Position numbers and translations under genes: made by a program. The notes under the pieces were generated by a model. It worked only from the letters and a program-made list of their open reading frames with translations, did no database searches and was not told the origin of the DNA. A stretch of 64,000 nucleotides of DNA from JBEKTW01 sp049515655 (GTDB lineage Bacteria; Bacteroidota; Ignavibacteria; UBA10030; SZUA-254): positions 5,437-69,436 of the forward strand of contig JBEKTW010000021.1 in assembly GCA_049515655.1 (NCBI GenBank). The letters are read 5' to 3'. This document shows positions 26,907 to 35,396 of the stretch, one piece after another (position 1 is the first letter of the stretch; each line of letters begins with the position of its first letter).

Positions 26907-27804
26907 CGCAACCGACGAGCTTCTTCGCAGTAACAAAGTGAGCAGGATCGTCGAGGAGGCGATCATCGAAGACCTTGGGATGGGCGACATCACCACGGAT
27001 GCGATCATTGCGTCCGAAACGATGGGCTGCGCTGAAATTCTTGTGAAGGAATCGGGCGTCATTGCGGGACTGGAAGTTGCTGCCATGGCGTTCAAGGTCG
27101 TTGAGCCGGAGATGGCGTTCCATTCGCTGCAATCCGAGGGCGCCGGTGTTGCACCGGGCACGGTCGTGGCCTCGGTACGCGGCTCGCTTGCCGGCATCCT
27201 GAAGGCAGAGCGCACCGCGCTGAATTTCTTGCAGCGCATGAGCGGGATAGCGACGCTCACGAGAAAGTTTGTTCAGGCCATCGAAGGAACTCGCGCCAGG
27301 ATCACCGACACGCGAAAGACGGCGCCCGGTTTGCGCGTCCTCGATAAACTTGCCGTCAAGCTTGGCGGCGGCGTCAATCATCGCTTCGGATTGGATGACA
27401 TGGTTCTCATAAAGGATAATCATATTGCCGCCGCCGGTGGTATCTCACCGGCGATTGAGCGATGCCTTACGTACCTGCAAAATGACGTCAGTAATATGCG
27501 CATCGAGGTTGAGACGACGACGCTGGAGCAGGTCGGTGATGCGCTCAAGCATAATGGAATCCATCGCATCATGCTGGATAATTTCTCCCCTGAAGACATC
27601 AAGCGAGCGGTTCAACTGGTGAATAGCGCCCGGCGGAGCTCGAAAACCGCAGGCGGGCACGCGATTGAGATCGAGGTATCGGGCAACATTTCGCTCGAGA
27701 ATGTTCGCTACATTGCGGAGACCGGCGTGGATTTTATCTCGGTCGGGAAACTGACGCATTCTGCGAAAGCCATTGATATCTCTCTCGAAATCCTTCCTTC
27801 GTAG
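26884..27804 (+). CDS. nadC: Nicotinate-nucleotide pyrophosphorylase (carboxylating)
   Basis: The 306-residue enzyme makes nicotinate mononucleotide from quinolinate and PRPP in NAD synthesis. Visible marks are EDLGMGDITTDAI near residue 30, ERTALNFLQRMSGIATLT, the TRKTAPGLRVLDKLAVKLGG block that binds substrate, HRFGLDDMVLIKDNHI and EVETTTLEQ. The end VSGNISLENVRYIAETGVDFISVG is the classical C-terminal motif. The ATG lies inside the Trm112 gene. No nadA or nadB is in the window. Confidence 0.96.
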   Translation: MTNPNRNSATDELLRSNKVSRIVEEAIIEDLGMGDITTDAIIASETMGCAEILVKESGVIAGLEVAAMAFKVVEPEMAFHSLQSEGAGVAPGTVVASVRGSLAGILKAERTALNFLQRMSGIATLTRKFVQAIEGTRARITDTRKTAPGLRVLDKLAVKLGGGVNHRFGLDDMVLIKDNHIAAAGGISPAIERCLTYLQNDVSNMRIEVETTTLEQVGDALKHNGIHRIMLDNFSPEDIKRAVQLVNSARRSSKTAGGHAIEIEVSGNISLENVRYIAETGVDFISVGKLTHSAKAIDISLEILPS

Positions 27805-27836
27805 AGCCGATGTTGCTTTCCGTATAAACTCCGAAG

Positions 27837-29363
27837 ATGTTCGATAAAATCAAACGGCTTGGTACCGACACCGCCATCTACGGTATCAGCACCATCCTTG
27901 GCCGCTTCCTCAATTTTCTCCTCGTTCCTTTCTACACGAACATCCTGCCGCCCGGGGATTACGGCGTCGTAGCATACGTCTACTCAATCATTGCGTTTAT
28001 CAATGTATTGTACTCCTATGGGATGGAGTCGGCATACTTCAAGTACTCTTCGTCGCTGGAAATCGGTTCAGCGAAGGAGAATTTCAGCACACCATTCCTT
28101 TCCTTGCTCGGAACATCGGTCCTGTTTTCGATAGTCATATCAGGGCTTGCTCCGCTCATCGGAGGTCTCCTGAACCTTCCGGTGAAGTTTGAGTCGGTTG
28201 TGCTGTACTCGGCCGCTATTCTGGCCCTGGACGCGCTGGCGATCATTCCGTTTGCCTCGCTCCGGATGGAACGCAAGGCAAAGACCTTTGCGACGATCAA
28301 GTTCCTCAATATCGTGATCAACGTTGGCATGAACATTGTACTGCTGCTCGTGTTCCGGATGGGCGTGATGGGCGTGTTTGTCAGCGGGCTCGTGGCTTCA
28401 GGAGCCACGCTCCTGATGCTTCTCCCGACGGTGTTCCGGCACCTCACCGTCAAGTTCCATACATCTCTCTGGAAGGCGCTGCTGATGTTCGGATTGCCGT
28501 ACATTCCTTCCGGCCTTTCAGCAATGGCGATGCAGGTGATCGACCGCCCGATTCTCCGCGCCCTGACCGACGACGCGACCGTCGGCGTATACCAGGCGAA
28601 CTACCGGCTCGGCATTTTCATGATGCTGGTGGTCTCGATGTACGATTACGCATGGAGGCCGTTCTTCTTCGCGACGGCGAAGGAATCGGACGCCAAAGAG
28701 GTTTTCGCGCGGGTGCTTACCTACCTTCTTCTGTTTATGACGACAACAGGATTGGTACTCACGTTCTTCATCGACAACATTGCCATGGTCAGCATTTTCG
28801 GGAGACACATTATCGGGCCGAGCTACTGGAGCGGATTGAACATCGTGCCGGTGGTGCTTTTTGGCTATGTTTTCCTCGGCGTCGCGACGAATCTTTCTGC
28901 GGGTTTGTATATCGAGAAAAAAACTCAGTACTTGCCGATTGCAACATTCATTGGTGCGCTCGTCAACGTGGTTGTAAACTTCCTGCTCATTCCGGTCTGG
29001 GGGATGACAGGCGCGGCGTGGGCGACGTTTCTCGCCTACCTCGCCCAGGCGGCGGCAACGTACGTTCTCGTCCAGCGAGTTTACCCGGTGCAGTATGAAG
29101 GCGTGCGATTGATAAAGATCGCCGGCGCGGCGATGGTCGTGCTTGCGTTGTATTATTTGATTCCAGTGGCACGATGGTCCCCGTCATTTCTTGTACACGC
29201 TGGATGGAAGGCGGGACTTGTCGTGATCTTTCTCCTGATGATGTACGCCATGAAGTTCTTTGAGCCGGGAGAAATCGTGCTCCTAAAGCGCCTGGTTGCG
29301 AGGGGAAGGGGGCCCGGTCCTTCCGCTCCGGCGCCCGACCTGCCGCCGGGTGGCATTGTATGA
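27837..29363 (+). CDS. Second polysaccharide flippase (Wzx/MurJ-like superfamily)
   Basis: The 508-residue protein has 12-14 predicted helices and the N-terminal KRLGTDTAIYGISTILGRFLNFLLVPFYTNILPPGDYGVVAYVYS seen in oligosaccharide flippases of the RfbX/PST group. It lies outside the main polysaccharide cluster and differs from the flippase at 13251. Its last 20 residues are Gly/Pro/Ala-rich and probably disordered. Its substrate may be another glycan. It begins 32 nt after nadC. Confidence 0.82.
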   Translation: MFDKIKRLGTDTAIYGISTILGRFLNFLLVPFYTNILPPGDYGVVAYVYSIIAFINVLYSYGMESAYFKYSSSLEIGSAKENFSTPFLSLLGTSVLFSIVISGLAPLIGGLLNLPVKFESVVLYSAAILALDALAIIPFASLRMERKAKTFATIKFLNIVINVGMNIVLLLVFRMGVMGVFVSGLVASGATLLMLLPTVFRHLTVKFHTSLWKALLMFGLPYIPSGLSAMAMQVIDRPILRALTDDATVGVYQANYRLGIFMMLVVSMYDYAWRPFFFATAKESDAKEVFARVLTYLLLFMTTTGLVLTFFIDNIAMVSIFGRHIIGPSYWSGLNIVPVVLFGYVFLGVATNLSAGLYIEKKTQYLPIATFIGALVNVVVNFLLIPVWGMTGAAWATFLAYLAQAAATYVLVQRVYPVQYEGVRLIKIAGAAMVVLALYYLIPVARWSPSFLVHAGWKAGLVVIFLLMMYAMKFFEPGEIVLLKRLVARGRGPGPSAPAPDLPPGGIV

Positions 29364-29574
29364 GTAAGCAGAATGGGTCGGGTTTCGTGCGTCTTGCTGA
29401 CACGCTCTAGGTCAGCATCTAAACCTTGGCAGCCGACCGCACAGTTCAGATCCTAAACCATTTCGAAATTGCAAATTCAAAATTCGAATTCAAAAGTGAG
29501 GGTAACGAATAATATAACGATCCAAGGACTTATTAAAACCATTCGAGTCACGCTACACAAGGAAGGCCACTACC
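29364..29574. other. Gap before the accessory island
   Basis: There is no gene. An AT-rich stretch of AAATTGCAAATTC-like words (about 29463-29495) is followed by one copy of a 61-nt dispersed repeat (29498-29558) just before the DUF2779 start. Confidence 0.6.
29498..29558 (-). repeat. Dispersed 61-nt repeat, copy 1
   Basis: This copy, read on this strand, contains GATCCAAGGACTTATTAAAA. Reverse-complemented, it aligns without gaps to 54286-54346 (about 50 of 61 identical by eye) and to 61458-61518 (weaker). Only copies 2 and 3 carry a long hairpin downstream of the repeat. Confidence 0.75.
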
Positions 29575-31062
29575 ATGTCACCATTCACACCATCTCTCTC
29601 CAAATCCAAGTACCTCGCCGGATTGCAATGCCATAAACTTCTCTGGTATCATTACAATGCGAAGGACAAGATTCCCCCACCGGACCAGCACACCCAGGCA
29701 ATTTTCGACCAGGGACATTTGGTCGGTCAATTTGCGAAACGGCTATTTCCGGGCGGCGTTGAAATAGAAGCCAGCTATAACGATTTCCCCGGGATGTTAA
29801 AACAAACCAGGGAGGCGCTGCTCCAGAGGAAACCCATCTTCGAAGCGGCTCTCCAGGCCCAGCACGCTTTTGCCCGAGCCGATATATTGAACCCGGTTGG
29901 AAAAAATGCCTGGGATATAATAGAAGTAAAAAGCTCGACGGAGGTTAAGGATGTAAACCTCGAGGACATTGCTTTTCAAAAATATACGTATGAGAATGCG
30001 GGGCTGAAGGTCGGGAAGTGCTTCGTAATGTACATCAACAATAAATATGTGAGAAAAGGTGACATCGAACCGGAGAAGTTGTTCATTCAAGAGGATGTTA
30101 CAAAAGCAATTGAACCGATTTCGAAGCACGTGAAGAAGAACATAGAAACAATGCTTAAAACGATCCAACAAAAAACGTATCCCGATATTCCGATTGGAAC
30201 TTACTGCAGTGAACCCTATGGTTGTGCCCTTAAGGAGCTATGCTGGGATTTCTTGCCGGAGGACAACGTTCTGACATTGTATGGGATGAGAAAGGAAAGA
30301 AAATTCGCACTAATCTATGATGGAATAATCGACATAAAAAATCTTCCATCCGATTTTGCTCTGTCGAAAACGCAGCAGATACAGGTCGATGCGATCAAGA
30401 CCGGGAAACCTCACATCGACAAGGGGGAGATCACAAAGTTTCTCGGAACGATTGAGTATCCGGCGTACTTCCTTGATTTCGAGACCTTCATGACCGCCAT
30501 TCCCATGTTTGATCTTGTGAGGCCTTATCAAAAGGTTCCGTTTCAGTATTCACTGCATGTTCTGCAATCCGAGAAGAGTTCCCCGGAGCACTACTGGTTC
30601 TTATCGGACGGGACTGCGGACCCGAGACCAATCATACTGGAACAGCTTGCAGCCAGACTGGGCGACAAGGGCTCCATCGTTTGCTACAAGGCCTCGTTTG
30701 AGAAAGGAACGTTGAAAGACTGTTCCGAGGTTTACGGGAAATATGCGAAATGGTACGAAAGAATGGAGAGCCGCATACTCGATTTGCTCAAACCGTTCGA
30801 GACATTTGCCTATTATCATCCCGGCCAGCACGGCACGGCTTCGATCAAAGCTGTGTTGCCGGCGTTGACCGGAAAGGGTTATGAAAATCTCGACATAGCC
30901 GAAGGTGAGACAGCAAGCAACGAGTACTTGCGTGTGACGTTTGGGACCGATATCGATCCGGAGGATAAACAGAAAGTATTTAAACAATTGGAAGTGTACT
31001 GCAAGCTTGATACGCAGGCAATGGTCGATGTGCTCGGGGAATTAAGGAGGATATCGCGGTAG
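29575..31062 (+). CDS. DUF2779 protein: Cas4-like nuclease fused to DnaQ-like exonuclease
   Basis: The 495-residue protein has two nuclease-like parts. The N-terminal half resembles Cas4/RecB-type PD-(D/E)XK nucleases: a Cys at 19 (AGLQCHKLLWY), ARADIL and WDIIEVKSS (the D...ExK site near 98-124), then three Cys spaced by six (about 211, 217, 223) that could complete an iron-sulfur cluster. The C-terminal half is the DUF2779 domain, an RNase H-fold exonuclease with YFLDFETFMTAIP near residue 300, FQYSLHV, YKASFEKGTL and a late CKLDTQAMVD Asp. All expected acidic residues look present. Partners and substrate are unknown; it borders the UDG/AAA island. Confidence 0.85.
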   Translation: MSPFTPSLSKSKYLAGLQCHKLLWYHYNAKDKIPPPDQHTQAIFDQGHLVGQFAKRLFPGGVEIEASYNDFPGMLKQTREALLQRKPIFEAALQAQHAFARADILNPVGKNAWDIIEVKSSTEVKDVNLEDIAFQKYTYENAGLKVGKCFVMYINNKYVRKGDIEPEKLFIQEDVTKAIEPISKHVKKNIETMLKTIQQKTYPDIPIGTYCSEPYGCALKELCWDFLPEDNVLTLYGMRKERKFALIYDGIIDIKNLPSDFALSKTQQIQVDAIKTGKPHIDKGEITKFLGTIEYPAYFLDFETFMTAIPMFDLVRPYQKVPFQYSLHVLQSEKSSPEHYWFLSDGTADPRPIILEQLAARLGDKGSIVCYKASFEKGTLKDCSEVYGKYAKWYERMESRILDLLKPFETFAYYHPGQHGTASIKAVLPALTGKGYENLDIAEGETASNEYLRVTFGTDIDPEDKQKVFKQLEVYCKLDTQAMVDVLGELRRISR

Positions 31063-31069
31063 GGGAGCG

Positions 31070-31093
31070 GGAACGATTTGAGAGATTCGTTCC
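31070..31093. terminator. Possible bidirectional terminator hairpin
   Basis: GGAACGA and TCGTTCC form a 7-bp stem with a 10-nt loop between the convergent ends of the DUF2779 gene and the minus-strand UDG-like gene. No T-run follows on either side. Confidence 0.35.
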
Positions 31094-31176
31094 GCACCCA
31101 TCATCGCAGGCCATACGACCACTAATCCGTCAAAGTGTGGAAATGATGATGTGATGCTTGCACGCAGAATCCAGCT

Positions 31177-31839
31177 TCAAGAGTTGGGAAACATCTTCTT
31201 CATCTTTCTCCAGTCCTTCATTACATTCTTAAGACCACCCCGGCTGTTGACACCCCGATTTGTTGGATGACACTGATAATAGGCAGTGTAACTATAACCT
31301 TCGGGGATGAAATAGTGGCCAACAGAATACCTTCCTTTCTGTGAGTTATTTTTGAAGAAAGTGTGATAGACTTGCTTGCCAAGGCAAACCACAAGTTTTG
31401 GCCTCACAATGTTTATTTGACTTTTACAGAACTCTTCGAATGCTTTATCGAGGTCTTTTTGGGGAATCCGAGCACTCATCGAGCCTTTCTTGATGTAAGG
31501 AAAAAGGTTCGTAATAAAAACTTCATGTAAGTCTAACCCGTAGACTTGACGAAGCAGTTTTATCAAGTTCGTATTTGTTGGCGTAGATGGGTCATATCCA
31601 AGTTCAGCCATCTTAGGGTTGAAGGGATTATTCAGGGATTCATTGGACGACCAATCCTGCAAAACAAATGCTATATGTGAATTTACATTTTGGGCCGATT
31701 TTGTGTAAGGAGAAACAAACTGAGTATCATACTCCTCGCCACGCGGGTAATCCGATATATTATTGTAGTTTTTATACTTTTTCGATTGCCTTAGCCGGCC
31801 CAATGTTTTAAGTTCTCTAATCTTTTCTTCTTTTGACAT
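31177..31839 (-). CDS. Uracil-DNA-glycosylase-fold protein, island member 1
   Basis: This is a 220-residue protein from ATG 31839; an ATG ten codons earlier (31869) is possible. It resembles the UDG superfamily: HIAFVLQDWSS in the place of the family 4/5 GExPG loop, TNTNLIKLLRQVYG, VFITNLFPYIKKG, an RPKLVVCLG strand, and a final CHPTNRGVN in place of the HPS motif, followed by a basic helix. The canonical catalytic residues are altered. A related but diverged copy lies at 33457. I infer a DNA- or nucleotide-recognition role in the island; glycosylase activity is unproven. It looks AT-rich compared with the housekeeping genes. Confidence 0.72.
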   Translation of the reverse strand: MSKEEKIRELKTLGRLRQSKKYKNYNNISDYPRGEEYDTQFVSPYTKSAQNVNSHIAFVLQDWSSNESLNNPFNPKMAELGYDPSTPTNTNLIKLLRQVYGLDLHEVFITNLFPYIKKGSMSARIPQKDLDKAFEEFCKSQINIVRPKLVVCLGKQVYHTFFKNNSQKGRYSVGHYFIPEGYSYTAYYQCHPTNRGVNSRGGLKNVMKDWRKMKKMFPNS

Positions 31840-32109
31840 GGGAAGTTCCCTTTCGTTCTGAATTCGCACTGTGACTGATTTTGTCCCCGGATAATGTACT
31901 ACTCCCCAGGGCGAAAGTCAACGGCTTTGATTCGTGAAGCCAATTCTCGTTGGCTGGATTTCACATTTTTCTCCCTGCCGGAAAAGCCCAACTCAGGTCT
32001 TTAGCCGCATCAACCAGCTTTTTTCCATCAGAAATTTGGGAAATCACCGTTTTGTATCCGAAGTGCAGGAACCCTTTCAGATTCCCCGGTCTCGTATGCT
32101 CCTCAAAGT

Positions 32110-33351
32110 TCAGTTTATGAATCCTATTTTGTCTTCTATTGCCTCAGGGTTCTTGTAGAAACTGGTGTTCATGTGATCGATCAGTTTTAACACATGACTT
32201 GTGTCCAGGCTTCTTTTTCCCATCCTGGTGGTGAGTTCGAGATGCTTCAGCAAGGTAGTTAAGAATGCCCCTGTCACTTTGCGAGCCTCCAAAACCTCCA
32301 GGACATGTTCATCAAAGAGCGCGATCGTCGCCTCGGAATCCGTCTTGCTACGGATCAGGCTCAGGTAGTGCTTGGCCTCTATCGGGTTAATATCGAGAAC
32401 CATATCGAATCGACCGGGGCGGCTTGCCGCCATATCGACAAACAACTTGTCGTTCGTAGTGGCAAGAACAAAAACGCCGGAGTCAATAAACCCGTCCAGC
32501 CGCTGGAGAAATTTTCCCAACGACTTTTCTCGTTCGCCAAGTTCCCGGTTGCCGATGAGTAGATCCACATCGTCAATGCAAACGACCGCGGGCGAAAAGA
32601 TCTCTGCAAAAGTGAACACACTGTCAAGGCGTTCATCAGAACCGTTCGTCAAAATGAAGGTCGCTTTTCCTTTTGTTTCGTTTGCAACCGCACGAATGAT
32701 CTTTGTCTTGCCCGTACCCGGCTTTCCGGAAAGCAGATATCTGATCGGTTGATGGAGCGCATCGAAGCTCTGGATGCAATCGACAAAGAAACGCAGCGAT
32801 TCCGCGATTGTATCCGACAGAAATACGTCGGCGAGGGTGGTTTGCTCAAGCTGCGTCGGTCTGACTTCAACGTGGAGGTCTCTTCCTTCTTCCAGAGGCA
32901 CTACCTCCAGGCACGAATTACGATAAGCAGAATGGAGTAAGGCTTCCTTCCATAAGGTTTTCAAAAGTGCTCCAGGGGCATTTGCATTTGTATCCAAGCC
33001 GAGCGCGGAAATGAGATAATGCCTTCTAGACCAATTATCAATTTCCCGGTAGGCCGTGATCTCGTAGGCGCTCTCCTTGTAGATCAGGGTTGCCTCGACA
33101 GCGTCGTCTATTACAACGACACTCTTACCGTCCTCCGTTTCGTTGACCGTCAAAGGTGCCAGCTTCGGACTACGTTGTGAATGTCTTCCCAGCATCCGTA
33201 TAACGTCCATGCTCGGATGTGCCAGCGTGCCGGCAAAGAGGTTGTACAGATAGGCTTTTACAAACTGGTGCTGATAACGGTCTAACTCTTCTTCTTTGTA
33301 ACTCACATTTGCCTGGGCTGCTATTTCCTGCAACTCTCTATGGACTTTCAT
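32110..33351 (-). CDS. AAA+ ATPase between two UDG-like genes
   Basis: The 413-residue protein has an unrecognised N-terminal half (about 1-190) and a classical single AAA+ module: Walker A SGKPGTGKTK (near 209), Walker B VVCIDDVDLL with DD instead of the usual DE, sensor 1 LATTND, and an arginine-finger-like RPGRFDMVLD. A helical lid follows. The pattern is close to the FtsH/Vps4/proteasomal ATPase group, so it probably remodels a partner protein. No protease domain is present. The start ATG is preceded by GAAGAGG. It lies between the two UDG-like genes on the same strand, with gaps of about 105 and 270 nt. Confidence 0.85.
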   Translation of the reverse strand: MKVHRELQEIAAQANVSYKEEELDRYQHQFVKAYLYNLFAGTLAHPSMDVIRMLGRHSQRSPKLAPLTVNETEDGKSVVVIDDAVEATLIYKESAYEITAYREIDNWSRRHYLISALGLDTNANAPGALLKTLWKEALLHSAYRNSCLEVVPLEEGRDLHVEVRPTQLEQTTLADVFLSDTIAESLRFFVDCIQSFDALHQPIRYLLSGKPGTGKTKIIRAVANETKGKATFILTNGSDERLDSVFTFAEIFSPAVVCIDDVDLLIGNRELGEREKSLGKFLQRLDGFIDSGVFVLATTNDKLFVDMAASRPGRFDMVLDINPIEAKHYLSLIRSKTDSEATIALFDEHVLEVLEARKVTGAFLTTLLKHLELTTRMGKRSLDTSHVLKLIDHMNTSFYKNPEAIEDKIGFIN

Positions 33352-33456
33352 CGTGGTAACCTCTTCGAATTTCTCGCATGAGTATGTTCAGTAATTGCTA
33401 TTACAACGCGCGAGACGGCAAAAAGTTGCATCATTGAATGATAATTCTATGGGTTT

Positions 33457-34191
33457 TCATAGATAGGGTAAAACCTTTTTCCAATCTTCCATTTGTTGCT
33501 TTAATGTTCTCCATCTGGCAGTAACGTGTGGGCTGCAGTGATAAAATGGGAATAGTTTTGTGCCGTTGGGTAAGTCTTTGGGTGTGTTTTCTTCTACCAA
33601 CTCGTACATTTTCGAGTTCCCGTTGAATGGCTGCTCAAAAGCTACCATGACACTGTCAAGTGCGTGACGACCTAGCGTTATGACAATCTTAGGTTTGATG
33701 ATCTTAATTAGTGGACATAAGAAACTTGCACCACAGTTTCTAAAATAGTCTCGGTCAATTCCCTCATCTTTTGAACCTTGCTTCAGGCATAATACTGCGT
33801 TTGTAAAGAATACTCCTTGCCTAGCGTCGTGTTTTCTCGGGGTTCCTATATCGACCCCTAACTCCTTAAATAATGCAATGAGATTTCGGTTTGTACGTGC
33901 TAAAGGAACCCCCTCTGATTCTATTTCTCCGTTGCAAATCCGATAGTTCTCTAGATTAAAGAAATCTTGAGCGATTAGTAGGATACGTGCGTCGAGATTC
34001 CCATGCCATTCTGACCATTTAGACAGATCATTCGTATCTGCCACTTCTTTAACTTCGTTAGGATTGATCAAGTCCGGTTTATCAAGTTTATCCTTGGGAT
34101 AAATGGCATCTTGATTTCTTCGGCATTTCCTGCACAACTTTCTACAAGCGACAAGTTTGTTATATTCTGCTATTTTGTCGTTCATATACAT
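33457..34191 (-). CDS. Uracil-DNA-glycosylase-fold protein, island member 2
   Basis: The 244-residue product begins at ATG 34191 or 34185; the longer open frame adds an unlikely hydrophobic leader. A Cys cluster (ACRKLCRKC) near the N-terminus recalls the iron-sulfur or zinc site of family 4 UDGs. The core shows ILLIAQDFFN, ARTNRNLIALFKELG, VFFTNAVLCLKQG, IIKPKIVITLGRHALDS and YHCSPHVTARW. These line up with the same motifs of the protein at 31177 (QDW/QDF, TNxNLI, FxTN, PKxVxxLG, CHP/CSPH), so the two are homologous. It leads the minus-strand group and is divergent from the WYL regulator. Confidence 0.72.
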   Translation of the reverse strand: MYMNDKIAEYNKLVACRKLCRKCRRNQDAIYPKDKLDKPDLINPNEVKEVADTNDLSKWSEWHGNLDARILLIAQDFFNLENYRICNGEIESEGVPLARTNRNLIALFKELGVDIGTPRKHDARQGVFFTNAVLCLKQGSKDEGIDRDYFRNCGASFLCPLIKIIKPKIVITLGRHALDSVMVAFEQPFNGNSKMYELVEENTPKDLPNGTKLFPFYHCSPHVTARWRTLKQQMEDWKKVLPYL

Positions 34192-34356
34192 ATTGATAAG
34201 ATGAAAACATGGAACTTGACCAAAAAATACCCAAATCATAGCCGAAAGCAAAATACGTTGCGCTGTGAAATACACTTGATCGTTTTCACCAACAAATAGA
34301 TTGGAAATAGAAATTTTGCTCTTTACATTCAGTTACACGAAAAGGAAGAAATAGAC

Positions 34357-35220
34357 TTGTCATCCACAAAACTGAAACGCCAAATCGAAATGCTCTCGCT
34401 TATTGAGCAATCCCCTGCGCGCTATTCGGTGAGGGATTTGTGTGAGCGATTTCAGGTAGAGATCGCCACAATCCAGAGGGATTTAAGCTCGCTGAGAGGC
34501 ATGGGATTTCTAATCCACAGCGCAAACAATTGCTTAAAGCTCTTCAAGCCACTTACGAAGGAGAATTATGAGAAGCTGCTGTCCGTCTATCTGCCGCTGT
34601 CTGCCGAAGCGCTCGGGTTTCCAAAGAATATTCCGTTGTCAATAAAAAGACTGAAAGAAAAGTCACTCACAACATTCGTATCACTTGTGAACGCAATCGA
34701 GTGGCGTCAGGAGATTGAAATTCGGTATCTCAGAGTCTACGACGGCAAAACTGTCATGCGAAGATTACAGCCGTATCAGTTATTCCCAACGACGAGGGAT
34801 TGGCGGTTGATCGGCAAATCGGATGGGATATACAAACAGTTTATCGTTGATAACATCACTCAAATCAAGGTAACTTCAACAGTTTTCAAGAGGGACGCAA
34901 ACTTTGACCTTCAGAAGCTTTTTCAATACTCTTTCGATCTTTTTAAGACTGACCAACCCGTCACCGTGGAGTTGCATTTTAGCAAGAACGCAGCTACCGC
35001 AATCGAGAATCGTGTGTGGAGTGAAACACAAATCATAGAAACACAAAAGAACAGAGATATTCTTCTTAGAATGCAAATCGGCGACCTCGATGAAATCATT
35101 GGGTGGGTAATGAGTTGGGGCAATGGGGTAAGAGTTGTCCAACCCGTGGAGTTGAGAAATCGAATCAGGAAGTTGGCGGCGAACATCTTGAAGGAATATA
35201 GAAAAGCAACAACTCAGTAA
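34357..35220 (+). CDS. WYL-domain transcriptional regulator
   Basis: The 287-residue protein has an N-terminal winged helix-turn-helix (LSLIEQSPARYSVRDLCERFQVEIATIQRDLSSLRGMGF), a WYL ligand-binding domain (IEIRYLRVYDGKTVMRRLQPYQLFPTTRDWRLIGK) and a C-terminal WCX-like extension. The start is TTG 34357 behind AAAAGGAAG. WYL regulators often sit beside defence genes and sense nucleic acids or nucleotides. Here it is separated by a 165-nt divergent promoter region from the UDG-AAA-UDG group, which it may control; this is inference from position. Confidence 0.85.
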   Translation: MSSTKLKRQIEMLSLIEQSPARYSVRDLCERFQVEIATIQRDLSSLRGMGFLIHSANNCLKLFKPLTKENYEKLLSVYLPLSAEALGFPKNIPLSIKRLKEKSLTTFVSLVNAIEWRQEIEIRYLRVYDGKTVMRRLQPYQLFPTTRDWRLIGKSDGIYKQFIVDNITQIKVTSTVFKRDANFDLQKLFQYSFDLFKTDQPVTVELHFSKNAATAIENRVWSETQIIETQKNRDILLRMQIGDLDEIIGWVMSWGNGVRVVQPVELRNRIRKLAANILKEYRKATTQ

Positions 35221-35396
35221 AGAGCGCAACGATTTAAAATAGTCGGAAATTATCACCCAATGATACGACTTTCTTCTCAAGCCTTCGTATCATTGATCAT
35301 GTTATTACTTTATCCCTTCCTTTGGCCCCGCGTACTTTTCTTGCCGACATTCAAATACCTGCTCATTGTTGTACGAATTACCTTCTGGAGAGAATT

